From the NCBI RefSeq assembly GCF_020424085.1, contig NZ_CP080203.1:2356001-2420000 (forward strand): a DNA stretch of 64,000 nt, written 5' to 3'. The notes beneath the pieces are model-generated. The model made no database searches and was not told the DNA's origin. It saw only the letters and a program-made list of their open reading frames with translations. This document shows positions 1 through 8,100 of the stretch, piece after piece; within the stretch, counting starts at the first letter, position 1; the number at the start of each line of letters is the position of its first letter. This DNA comes from Mycetocola spongiae. Its GTDB lineage: Bacteria > Actinomycetota > Actinomycetes > Actinomycetales > Microbacteriaceae. The position numbers and the translations under genes were made by a program.

Positions 1-623
1 CGCTTAAAGTCCTGGGCGGGCGAGAGCGGCAGCACGGTCCGGCCATCGCTCAGGAAAAACAGCGAGACCTCCTGGCCGTCGAGGAACTCCTCGATCAGGA
101 TGGACCCATCGCCGAGGTATTCCTGGGCGTGGGCGAGCGCGGCGGCACGATCGGAGGTGACCAGCACACCCTTGCCCGCGGCCAGGCCATCGGCCTTCAC
201 CACATAGGGTGCGCCGAGGTCGTCCAGCGCGGCGGCAACCTCCTCGAGGGTGCCCGCGCGGTGGGCGCGACCCGTGGGCACATTGGCCTCGGACATGATG
301 CGCTTGGCGAAGTTTTTGGAACCCTCGATGGCCGCGGCGGCACGATCCGGGCCAAAAACGGCAAAGCCCGCGCGGCGCAGGGCGTCTCCCACGCCGGCCA
401 CGAGCGGGGCCTCGGGGCCGATGATGACCAGGTCCACCGCCTCGGCCTGGGCCAGGGCCACCACGGCGGCGGAATCGGTGGCGTTCAGCGCCACCACGGG
501 AACATCGCCCGCGATGCCCGCATTGCCGGGCGCCGCCACGATGCTGTGGCCGGCATTTTCGCCGAGCAGGGACAGGATGATTGCGTGCTCGCGTGCACCG
601 GAGCCGAGTACCAGGATCTTCAC
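1..623 (-). CDS. purD: Phosphoribosylamine-glycine ligase, N-terminal part
   Basis: Joins glycine to 5-phosphoribosylamine with ATP to give GAR, the second step of de novo purine synthesis, in the cytosol. The reverse strand reads from a GTG at 623 as about 207 residues beginning MKILVLGSGAREHAI, the usual PurD N-terminus (pre-ATP-grasp Rossmann fold with the GSGAREHA phosphate loop). It continues through VIGPEAPL, the SKNFAK segment and the start of the ATP-grasp domain (VVKADGLAAGKGV, then EEFLDGQEVS). The gene runs off the left edge of the window, so roughly the second half is missing; nothing suggests it is broken. It diverges from the sterol-carrier-like gene with only 18 bp between the two starts, so their promoters must overlap the opposite gene. 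purM and purF lie 10 kb away on the other strand. Confidence 0.95.
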   Translation of the reverse strand, partial: MKILVLGSGAREHAIILSLLGENAGHSIVAAPGNAGIAGDVPVVALNATDSAAVVALAQAEAVDLVIIGPEAPLVAGVGDALRRAGFAVFGPDRAAAAIEGSKNFAKRIMSEANVPTGRAHRAGTLEEVAAALDDLGAPYVVKADGLAAGKGVLVTSDRAAALAHAQEYLGDGSILIEEFLDGQEVSLFFLSDGRTVLPLSPAQDFK

Positions 624-641
624 GAGTACTAGCCTAGAGGC

Positions 642-1025
642 ATGGCACGCGCACAGATACACGATGAGCCCGGATTAGCGGCGGTTTTAGCGGCTTCCGG
701 GGAAAATCCCACCCGAGACCAGACGGCACTGGCCGTGCGCTATACCCTGCAATTGCTCGCCGAGCGCGCGCCGGGCAATACCGTGGAGGTGCGGGTGCCG
801 CCGTTTGGGGCCACCCAGTGCATCGAGGGGCCGCGCCATACCCGGGGCACCCCGCCCAATGTGGTGGAGATGCGCGCCGCGGTGTGGCTCGACCTGGCCC
901 GCGGCGTGATCACGTGGGAGGAGGCGCTTTCCGGGAACCTCGTGCAGGCCTCGGGCCAGCGCGCCGATATTTCCGCGGTGATTCCGCTGCTGCGCGGAAT
1001 CTACGCCGCCCCCTCGCGCCCCTAA
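642..1025 (+). CDS. Sterol carrier family protein (bacterial SCP-like, MDMPI-type)
   Basis: A 127-residue soluble protein of the small bacterial sterol-carrier-like family that often sits beside purD in actinobacteria. It may bind a hydrophobic ligand, but no biochemical role is established. The sequence has the typical segment ending in TVEVRVPPFGATQCIEG, then RGTPPNVVEM, WLDLARG and ITWEEALSG, which fit the SCP2-like fold. There is no signal peptide or membrane segment. The ATG at 642 is preceded by AGAGG at 634-638, a good ribosome binding site. Length and start fit the family. The family call rests on motif memory; the function is unknown. Confidence 0.75.
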   Translation: MARAQIHDEPGLAAVLAASGENPTRDQTALAVRYTLQLLAERAPGNTVEVRVPPFGATQCIEGPRHTRGTPPNVVEMRAAVWLDLARGVITWEEALSGNLVQASGQRADISAVIPLLRGIYAAPSRP

Positions 1026-1050
1026 CGCGCCACCCCGTACCCTGGGGACC

Positions 1051-1797
1051 ATGAACGCTTCGAGAGTGATCGTGATCAGCGGCGGGACCCGCGGGATCGG
1101 TGCGGCCATCGCCCGGCGCTGCGCGGCCGACGGGGATCGCCTTATCCTGGGCTATCGCTCGCGCCGCGCGGAGGCCGAGGAGCTGGCGCGCGAGCTGCGC
1201 TCGAAAGGCGCCGAGGTGGGGCTCTGCGCGGGGGACCTGACCGTGCCCGGCTCCGAGCTGGCCCTGATCGAGGCGGCCCGGGAGCGCTTCGGCCGCCTCG
1301 ACGCCCTCGTGAATAACGCCGGGAGCACGCTGCACCTCGGCGAGCTTGCGCGCACCCCCGAGGACATCATCCGCACGGTGATCGGCACCAACCTCACCGC
1401 GACCGTCCTGCTGGCCCGCGCCGCGGTACTCGCCTTTGAGCGGCAGGAGGGCCCGGGCGTGATCGTGAATATTTCCTCTACCGCCGCCCAGACCGGGGCC
1501 CCCGGTAGCTATGTGCACTATGCCGCGGCCAAGGCCGGGGTCGAGGCCCTCACGGTGGGCCTGGCCGCGGAGGTCGCGGGCCGCGGCATCCGCGTGGTGG
1601 GGGTGGCCCCCGGCACCACGTTCACCGATCTGCACGCCGAGGCCGGGGCCCCCGGCCGCGCGGAGGCCGCCGCCGCACGCATCCCGTTTGGCCGCGCGGG
1701 GCATCCCGAGGAGGTGGCCGCCGCCGTGCACTGGCTGCTCGGGGAGGAGGCCGGCTATACCGGGGGCACGATTATTCGCGTGGCGGGAGCGGCATGA
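1051..1797 (+). CDS. SDR family oxidoreductase
   Basis: A 248-residue classical short-chain dehydrogenase/reductase. Visible motifs are the cofactor loop SGGTRGIGAAIARR near the N-terminus, the NNAGS motif near residue 88, the catalytic Ser in NISSTAAQ and the YxxxK pair in YVHYAAAKAG around residue 155. The C-terminal VAPGTTFTDLH stretch is also typical. An Arg/Ser-rich segment after beta-2 (GYRSRRAEAEE) suggests NADPH use. It resembles FabG-like reductases, but it lies alone with no fatty-acid genes nearby, so the substrate is unknown. The ATG at 1051 follows the sterol-carrier gene by 25 bp, and its TGA overlaps the next ATG (ATGA at 1794-1797), suggesting one transcript and coupled translation. 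Confidence 0.88.
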   Translation: MNASRVIVISGGTRGIGAAIARRCAADGDRLILGYRSRRAEAEELARELRSKGAEVGLCAGDLTVPGSELALIEAARERFGRLDALVNNAGSTLHLGELARTPEDIIRTVIGTNLTATVLLARAAVLAFERQEGPGVIVNISSTAAQTGAPGSYVHYAAAKAGVEALTVGLAAEVAGRGIRVVGVAPGTTFTDLHAEAGAPGRAEAAAARIPFGRAGHPEEVAAAVHWLLGEEAGYTGGTIIRVAGAA

Positions 1798-2162
1798 GCG
1801 GGCAGGCGGTCGCGGATATTTTGGGCGTGGCCGCGGCCCTGGCGCTCCCCGCGCTCGCGGTGTTTTATATCGTCCGTATGGCCTCGCGCCGGCGCGGTCA
1901 CCCCGCGCCGCAGCCGCTTCCGGGTTCCTCCGGGCTGCTCTTCCCCGGGGAGACGCGCTCGGCCGATCCGGCCCCCGTGGATGATCATGCGTCCGCGCTG
2001 ATTCTGGACGAGGCCCCGGGGCTAACGGATCGGGACGATCACATTCGCGCGACCCGGACGGGAGATGATCTCAACCTCCTGGCCATAAACCTCGAGGATG
2101 CGCTCGGCGGTGAGGACCTCGGTGGGGGTTCCGCTGGCCGCGACGGTTCCGCGACCCAATAG
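1794..2162 (+). CDS. Small single-pass membrane protein, tail overlapping hmuV
   Basis: A 122-residue open frame whose ATG overlaps the TGA of the upstream SDR (ATGA), so it is well placed for coupled translation. Residues 5-27 form one hydrophobic helix (ADILGVAAALALPALAVFYI) followed by basic residues, a signal-anchor pattern. The remainder is polar, Pro/Asp-rich and likely disordered. About the last 45 residues are read antisense to the 3' end of hmuV (141-bp convergent overlap). That is unusual, and this tail may be a by-product of losing an earlier stop. No family is recognised. The N-terminal half looks real by position and composition; the exact C-terminus is less certain. Confidence 0.5.
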   Translation: MSGQAVADILGVAAALALPALAVFYIVRMASRRRGHPAPQPLPGSSGLLFPGETRSADPAPVDDHASALILDEAPGLTDRDDHIRATRTGDDLNLLAINLEDALGGEDLGGGSAGRDGSATQ

Positions 2163-2795
2163 CGTGATGGTATCGGCATAGGCCGCCGCCAGGTTGAGGT
2201 CGTGCAGCACCACCACCACGGCATCGCCCGCGCGCGCCCGCTCCCGGGCGATGCGCAGCACATCCTCCTGATGCCGCAGGTCGAGCGCCGCGGTGGGCTC
2301 ATCCAGCAGCAGGATCGGGGCGCGCTGGGCGAGGACCCGGGCAAGCGCAACGCGCGCGCGCTCGCCACCGGAGAGCGCCGGGACCGTGCGCTCAAGCAGG
2401 TGCCCCACATCGGTCTGTGCCACGGCCTCGGCGATGGCCGCCTCATCCTCGTCCTCGGCGGGGGTACGCTGCCAGGGCGCGCGACCCATCTCGATAACCT
2501 GCGCGGCCGTGAACGGGAACGATACGGTGTTCTCCTGCGCGAGGACCGCGCGCTCGCGGGCCAGATCGCGCACGCGCCAGTCGGCCAGATCGCGCTCGCC
2601 GAGGAATACCCGCCCGGAGGAGGGTGCACGATCTCCCGCGAGGGCCGCGAGGAGCGTGGATTTTCCGGCACCGTTGGGGCCGATCAGGGCGTGCAGGCTG
2701 CCGGGATGCACCCGGATGGACACATCGGAGAGGATCGCGCGACCGGAGAGGGTCACGGTCAGGTTGCTGGCGCCGAGGGTGGCGGTGAGTGTCAT
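2022..2795 (-). CDS. hmuV: Heme ABC transporter ATP-binding protein
   Basis: A 257-residue cytoplasmic ATPase that powers heme import. It has Walker A GPNGAGKSTLL, the signature LSGGERARVALAR, Walker B ILLLDEPTAALDLRHQ and the switch His in VVVLHDLNLAAAYAD, the last in the form typical of siderophore/heme (HmuV/FepC type) ATPases. Its ATG shares one base with the stop of hmuU (TAATG), so the three genes form a minus-strand operon hmuT-hmuU-hmuV. Heme specificity is inferred from the neighbours: a HmuT-like binding protein and a divergent HtaA surface protein. Regulation by iron through a DtxR-type repressor is likely from the box upstream of hmuT. Confidence 0.93.
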   Translation of the reverse strand: MTLTATLGASNLTVTLSGRAILSDVSIRVHPGSLHALIGPNGAGKSTLLAALAGDRAPSSGRVFLGERDLADWRVRDLARERAVLAQENTVSFPFTAAQVIEMGRAPWQRTPAEDEDEAAIAEAVAQTDVGHLLERTVPALSGGERARVALARVLAQRAPILLLDEPTAALDLRHQEDVLRIARERARAGDAVVVVLHDLNLAAAYADTITLLGRGTVAASGTPTEVLTAERILEVYGQEVEIISRPGRANVIVPIR

Positions 2796-3865
2796 TATGC
2801 CCAGCCTCCCGAGCGCTTGCGGGTGCGGATAAGCAGCCAGAAGAAGAAGGGGCCACCCACGAGCGAGGTGACCATGCCGATCGGCAGGTCCGCCATGGGC
2901 ACGGTGGTGCGTGCCACCAGATCGGCGAGCACCATCAGCAGCGCGCCGCCCAGCACCGAGGCGATCAGCAGCGGGCGATGCGCGGGACCGATGATCATCC
3001 GCATCAGGTGTGGCACCACGAGGCCCACAAAGCCGATGATGCCCGCGAAGGCCACGGCGGCGGAGACCAGCACGGCGACAAGCAGGATCACGCCGATGCG
3101 CAGCGCCTCCACATTCACCCCCAGATGCCGGGCACTCTTCTCGCCAAGCGCAAAGAGGTCAAGCTTGGGGGAGAGGAGATAGGCGATCAGCAGGCCGATT
3201 ACCACCAGCGGGATCACGAGCTGCACCTGCTGCCAGCGCGCGCCGTTGAGGCTGCCCATCTGCCAGAAGATGATCTGCTCGCGCGAACTGGTGGTGCCGA
3301 TAAACGTCATAAACGCGATCCCGGCCCCCGCGATGGCATTCACGGCGATACCGGTGAGGATCAGCGTGACCACCTCGGTTTTTCCCCCCGAGCGCGAGAC
3401 CAGATAAACGCCGATCACCGTGACCAGGCCGCCGATAAACGCCATGGCCGGGATGGTCCACTGGCCAAATACCCCGATGCCCGTGACGATCGCGGCGGAG
3501 GCGCCCAGCGCGGCACCGGAGGAGATTCCGATCACGCCGGCATCGGCGAGGGGATTGCCAAAGATGGCCTGCAATAGCAGGCCCGAGCCGGCCAGCGCGG
3601 CCCCGATAAACAGGCCCAGCAGCAGGCGCGGAATGCGGATGGTCCACAGCGCGGCCTCGGCGTTCACGCGCGTGGGCGCGGGCACATCGAAGCCGATCTT
3701 GGCGAGGATCGAGTTGAGGATTTCGCCCGGGGTGATGGGGAATTGGCCCACCCCGAGGGAGAAGATGACCGCGGCGATCAGGGCAATGCCGAGGCCGGAG
3801 AACAGGGCCACGCGCCGCCCGATCACGTGTTTCGGGGTGGCCGTGGCGGCGGGGCGCCTACTCAT
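2795..3865 (-). CDS. hmuU: FecCD-family heme ABC transporter permease
   Basis: A 356-residue polytopic inner-membrane permease of the FecCD/BtuC family, expected to form the homodimeric channel for heme. It has about ten hydrophobic segments, the RIPRLLLGLFIGAALAGSG motif near the N-terminus, GNPLADAGVIGISSGAALGA, and the cytoplasmic coupling region SARHLGVNVEALR followed by GIIGFVGLVVPHLMR near residue 270. The first 20 residues are a polar basic leader before the first helix. The ATG at 3865 lies inside the end of hmuT (8-bp overlap), and the stop overlaps the hmuV start, so all three are translationally linked. Length is normal for the family. Confidence 0.93.
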   Translation of the reverse strand: MSRRPAATATPKHVIGRRVALFSGLGIALIAAVIFSLGVGQFPITPGEILNSILAKIGFDVPAPTRVNAEAALWTIRIPRLLLGLFIGAALAGSGLLLQAIFGNPLADAGVIGISSGAALGASAAIVTGIGVFGQWTIPAMAFIGGLVTVIGVYLVSRSGGKTEVVTLILTGIAVNAIAGAGIAFMTFIGTTSSREQIIFWQMGSLNGARWQQVQLVIPLVVIGLLIAYLLSPKLDLFALGEKSARHLGVNVEALRIGVILLVAVLVSAAVAFAGIIGFVGLVVPHLMRMIIGPAHRPLLIASVLGGALLMVLADLVARTTVPMADLPIGMVTSLVGGPFFFWLLIRTRKRSGGWA

Positions 3866-4961
3866 TGCCCGCGGCGGGCTCGGTATAGAGGGCGCGCGCG
3901 AGCGCCTCGATGATGCGCGGGGTGCGCGGGCCGAAACCCAGAATCTCGGTGCCGTCCATGTCCACGATGCGCCGGTTCAGCCCGGCGGGAGTCTGCTGGA
4001 GCGCGGGGATCTGTTCCAGGAGGCCGTCCACGCCGCCCACCGATTCCAGGCCATCGGTCATCATCAGCAGGACGTCGGGACGGGAGTCCAGGAGTGCCTC
4101 GGCGGTCATCGGTTTCATTCCGGTCCAGCCGATTTCCTCGGCCACGTCCACGCCGCCGATCGAGCGGATCAGGGCATCGGCCCCGGAGCCCTCACCAAAA
4201 AGATAGTAGATGCCGGCGCCGCCGCGGGCGTAGAGGAAGACCACGCGTGGGCGATCGGCCTCGGCGGTGGGCACGATCTTATCGATCTCCGCCTGGCTGG
4301 CCGCGAGCTCCTGGGCGATGCGGGTATCCAGGCGGGTGCCGGTCTCGGACAGGCCCAGGGCCGCGGCCACGGAGTCCACGATCTCGGAAATATTATCGAT
4401 CGTGCGGTCCTGGGTGATCATGACCACGGGGATTCCGGCCTCCGCGAGCTGCTGGCGCACGGCCTTCGGGCCCAGGCTGCCGTCGAGGAATAACACGGTG
4501 GGTTCGAGGGCCAGGATGGCCTCGGCATTCAGGGTATGGCTTGCGCCCGTGGCGATCTCCAGGTCCTCGGTGCCGGGGAACTGGGTGGCGGCATCGCGGC
4601 CCACGAGGTTCTCGCCGAGGCCCAGGCCCCAGACGGTGGCCGCGAGGGTGCCGGAAATATCAAGGGCGAGGATGCGCGAGACATCGGTCACGGTGACCTC
4701 GGTGCCGCTGTCATCGGTCACGGTGGCGGGCAGCGCGGGGGTGCCGGGGTTATCGATCGGATCGATCACCGGATTGGCGAGGCACGCGGTGGACGTGCCC
4801 TTAATATCCTTGGCGGCTACGCCGATATCCAGATCGGCGATGGCCACATCCGGGCAGCCGGCCACCTCGTGGGCGGGGGTCTGCGCGGCGCATCCGGACA
4901 GAAGAAGGGCGCCGAGGGCGAGGAGGGCGCCGAGGCGCGCCGCGGGGCGAAGCTGCTGCAT
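3858..4961 (-). CDS. hmuT: Heme ABC transporter substrate-binding lipoprotein
   Basis: A 367-residue class III periplasmic-type binding protein, anchored outside the membrane as a lipoprotein. The N-terminus has basic residues, a hydrophobic core and the lipobox LLSGC around residue 24. An N-terminal extension of about 60 residues precedes the binding fold. The fold shows ILALDISGTLAATVWGLGLG, NAEAILALEPTVLF, AGIPVVMI and the C-terminal lobe with YYLFGEGSGADALIRSIGG and EALLDSRPDVLLMM, matching HmuT/ChuT-type heme receptors. It is first in the hmuTUV operon and faces the htaA-like gene across a 214-bp divergent promoter region that carries a DtxR-like box at 4996-5014. Confidence 0.92.
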   Translation of the reverse strand: MQQLRPAARLGALLALGALLLSGCAAQTPAHEVAGCPDVAIADLDIGVAAKDIKGTSTACLANPVIDPIDNPGTPALPATVTDDSGTEVTVTDVSRILALDISGTLAATVWGLGLGENLVGRDAATQFPGTEDLEIATGASHTLNAEAILALEPTVLFLDGSLGPKAVRQQLAEAGIPVVMITQDRTIDNISEIVDSVAAALGLSETGTRLDTRIAQELAASQAEIDKIVPTAEADRPRVVFLYARGGAGIYYLFGEGSGADALIRSIGGVDVAEEIGWTGMKPMTAEALLDSRPDVLLMMTDGLESVGGVDGLLEQIPALQQTPAGLNRRIVDMDGTEILGFGPRTPRIIEALARALYTEPAAGNE

Positions 4962-4995
4962 GACCGTCCAATTGTGGGGAAAAAGGCCGAATTAT

Positions 4996-5014
4996 TGAGG
5001 TAAGGGTACCCTCA
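4996..5014. promoter_or_regulatory. DtxR/IdeR-type iron box upstream of hmuT
   Basis: The 19-bp TGAGGTAAGGGTACCCTCA is an interrupted palindrome close to the DtxR/IdeR consensus TTAGGTTAGGCTAACCTAA, agreeing at about 13-14 of 19 positions by eye. It lies 35-53 bp upstream of the hmuT start and just upstream of the -35 element of the divergent htaA-like gene. It could repress both directions when iron is plentiful. The regulator gene is not in this window. Confidence 0.7.
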
Positions 5015-5016
5015 GC

Positions 5017-5046
5017 TTGACATTCGGACCATACTCGGATTACCTT
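5017..5046 (+). promoter_or_regulatory. Probable sigma-A-type promoter of the htaA-like gene
   Basis: A perfect TTGACA at 5017-5022 is followed after 18 bp by TACCTT at 5041-5046, which fits the TAnnnT form of a -10 element. The predicted start of transcription would fall inside the iron box at 5048-5066, an arrangement expected for repression. The gene start lies at 5176, giving a leader of about 120 bases. Confidence 0.55.
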
Positions 5047-5047
5047 C

Positions 5048-5066
5048 TAAGCATAGCCTCACCTTA
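5048..5066. promoter_or_regulatory. DtxR/IdeR-type iron box at the htaA-like promoter
   Basis: The 19-bp TAAGCATAGCCTCACCTTA matches the DtxR/IdeR consensus at about 14 of 19 positions by eye. It sits immediately after the putative -10 element, so bound repressor would cover the transcription start. With the box at 4996-5014 it makes a pair separated by 33 bp. Confidence 0.65.
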
Positions 5067-5175
5067 ATAGGTTTTTGTACCTCTCTATATGTCCCTGCGT
5101 CCGGCCTGAACCTCCCCGGGTTTTGCCGCTGCCCCACCGGGGACACCACAGCACCCACACACCCAGGAGTACCCC

Positions 5176-8100
5176 GTGTTTCTCTCTGCCCTGAATTCCC
5201 GGTTGAGGGTCGCCCTCGCCCCGATCATCGCGCTGGCGCTTATTGCCGGTGGCGTGATGGCGGGAGCGGGCCCGGCCAGCGCCGTGGCGGCATCGCCCGC
5301 CGCCCCGACCCTCACGGTGACGCCGAGTGCGGAAATTGATTCCACGAAGGCCAACGACATCATCGTCACGGGCTCGGGCTATTTTGGCCCCAATGCCTTC
5401 CAGGGTGTGTACCTGATGCTCGGGGAGACCTCCTATTGGTCGGGTAATGAGCCGCTGAAGAGCGGCGGCTGGGTGGTCGAAAAATTTGTGTCCCCGGGAA
5501 CCGGCTTTAACGCCGCCGCGGGCACGTTCAGCTATACGCTCCAGGTCCCCGCGGGGGCGCTGGACCCGGAGAAGTCCTATCACGTGGCCACCTCGGCCGC
5601 GCACGGTGCCTCCGCGAGCGACCGCACTCTGGATGCCTTTAAGCCGATCACGGTGAAGCAGCCCGTTGTGGAGCCTCCCGTCGTGGAGCCCCCGGTTGTA
5701 GAGCCCCCGGTTGTGGAGCCTCCCGTTGTGGAGCCTCCGGTTGTAGAGCCCCCCGCCGCTGTTGTTCCTGAGGTGAAGGTGTCGAAGACCGAGGGGTTGA
5801 ACCCGGAGGGTGAGACGGTTACGGTTACCGGTTCGGGTTTTGTTCCCACGGATAAGACCACTGCGTTGGGTCAGCCGTTGACGGGTAAGTTTGGTGGCGC
5901 TTATGTGGCGTTTGGCAAGTTTGCTCCGGTGTGGAAGGCGTCCGAGGGTGCTGCTACGGCTGCGCGGAAGACGTTCCATCAGCGGTGGGGTGTTCATGAG
6001 TCTGAGTTTGATCGGGTTGGTGGTGCGTCCGCTGGTGCGATTGTGATTGATGCAGAGGGTAATTTCACGGCTGAGATTAATGTGAAGAAGGGTTTTGCGG
6101 GGGAGTTGGCCGAGGGTTCGTATGGTATTTATACGTATCCGGGTGGTCGTGCGACCGAGCCTCTTTTTGAGACGTATACCCCGGTGGTGTTTGAGGAGCC
6201 GGTTGTTCCTGAGGTGAAGGTGTCGAAGACCGAGGGGTTGAACCCGGAGGGTGAGACGGTTACGGTTACCGGTTCGGGTTTTGTTCCCACGGATAAGACC
6301 ACTGCGTTGGGTCAGCCGTTGACGGGTAAGTTTGGTGGCGCTTATGTGGCGTTTGGCAAGTTTGCTCCGGTGTGGAAGGCGTCCGAGGGTGCTGCTACGG
6401 CTGCGCGGAAGACGTTCCATCAGCGGTGGGGTGTTCATGAGTCTGAGTTTGATCGGGTTGGTGGTGCGTCCGCTGGTGCGATTGTGATTGATGCAGAGGG
6501 TAATTTCACGGCTGAGATTAATGTGAAGAAGGGTTTTGCGGGGGAGTTGGCCGAGGGTTCGTATGGTATTTATACGTATCCGGGTGGTCGTGCGACCGAG
6601 CCTCTTTTTGAGACGTATACCCCGGTGGTGTTTGAGGAGCCGGTTGTTCCTGAGGTGAAGGTGTCGAAGACCGAGGGGTTGAACCCGGAGGGTGAGACGG
6701 TTACGGTTACCGGTTCGGGTTTTGTTCCCACGGATAAGACCACTGCGTTGGGTCAGCCGTTGACGGGTAAGTTTGGTGGCGCTTATGTGGCGTTTGGCAA
6801 GTTTGCTCCGGTGTGGAAGGCGTCCGAGGGTGCTGCTACGGCTGCGCGGAAGACGTTCCATCAGCGGTGGGGTGTTCATGAGTCTGAGTTTGATCGGGTT
6901 GGTGGTGCGTCCGCTGGTGCGATTGTGATTGATGCAGAGGGTAATTTCACGGCTGAGATTAATGTGAAGAAGGGTTTTGCGGGGGAGTTGGCCGAGGGTT
7001 CGTATGGTATTTATACGTATCCGGGTGGTCGTGCGACCGAGCCTCTTTTTGAGACGTATACCCCGGTGGTGTTTGAGGAGCCGGTTATTCCCCAGGTCAC
7101 GGTGACCCCGAATACCGATATCGATTCCACCGTAAAGAACACGCTCACCGTGACCGGTAAAAACTTCACCGGACCCGCGGCCAAATTTGGCACCTATCTT
7201 TATGCCGGACTCAGCTCCTCCTGGCCCGCCGGTTCCACCACGCCCCCGACCATGGCCGGCTGGATTAAAACCGGCTGGGTTCAGCCCACTGAGATCGTGA
7301 ACGGATCGTTCACCGCCACCATCGAGATCCCGGCGGGGTCCTTCGACCCGACGCAGTCCTATCAGGTGGCCACCTCGGCCGCCCACGGGCTGGTAGGCGC
7401 CGAACGCGGCCTGGATACCCACACTCCGCTGGCCATTCGCGCCGGCGTCCCCGTGCCCCAGATCACCGTGGCTCCCGGCGGAAACATCAACGCCGGGGTC
7501 GCCAATGAGTTCACCATCACCGGAACCGGCTTTGATGGCATCGCCTCGGCGAATGCCGCCCTGACCGGGCTTGAGGTGCGGATCGGCGATATTGCGCTGT
7601 GGAACGGTACGGGTGCACTCCCCGAACAGGGCTGGGTGGGCAAGGGTTTTGTCACCGCCGAGAGCGTGAAGGACGGCCGTTTTAGCGCCAAGGTCTCGGT
7701 CCCGCGCGGGGCCTTCCTGAAGGGCGTCAGCTATCAGGCGGTGGTCGCCGCCCGCACGGTGGGAGCCCCCGCGGTGGATACCTTTAGCGCCCGCGCCCCG
7801 ATCGCCGTGGTGCACCCCAATGGGGCCACCGTCACGGTGGATCCGAGCAATAACGTTGAGCCCAATATTGATAACGTCTTTACCGTTCGTGGCTCCGGCT
7901 TCACCGGCAGCTCGGCCCAGTTTGGTGCCTATGTGCTGATCGGCAAGCAGTCCTATTGGTCCGGTCAGGGGCCGCTGCCTTCGGGTGGCTGGCTTGCCGA
8001 GGAATTCATTCCGCCGGCCAAGATTGCCGCCGATGGAACCTTCAGCGTGAAGATCACGATCCCGGCCGGGAAATTTGAGCCCGGCGTGCGCTATCACGCG

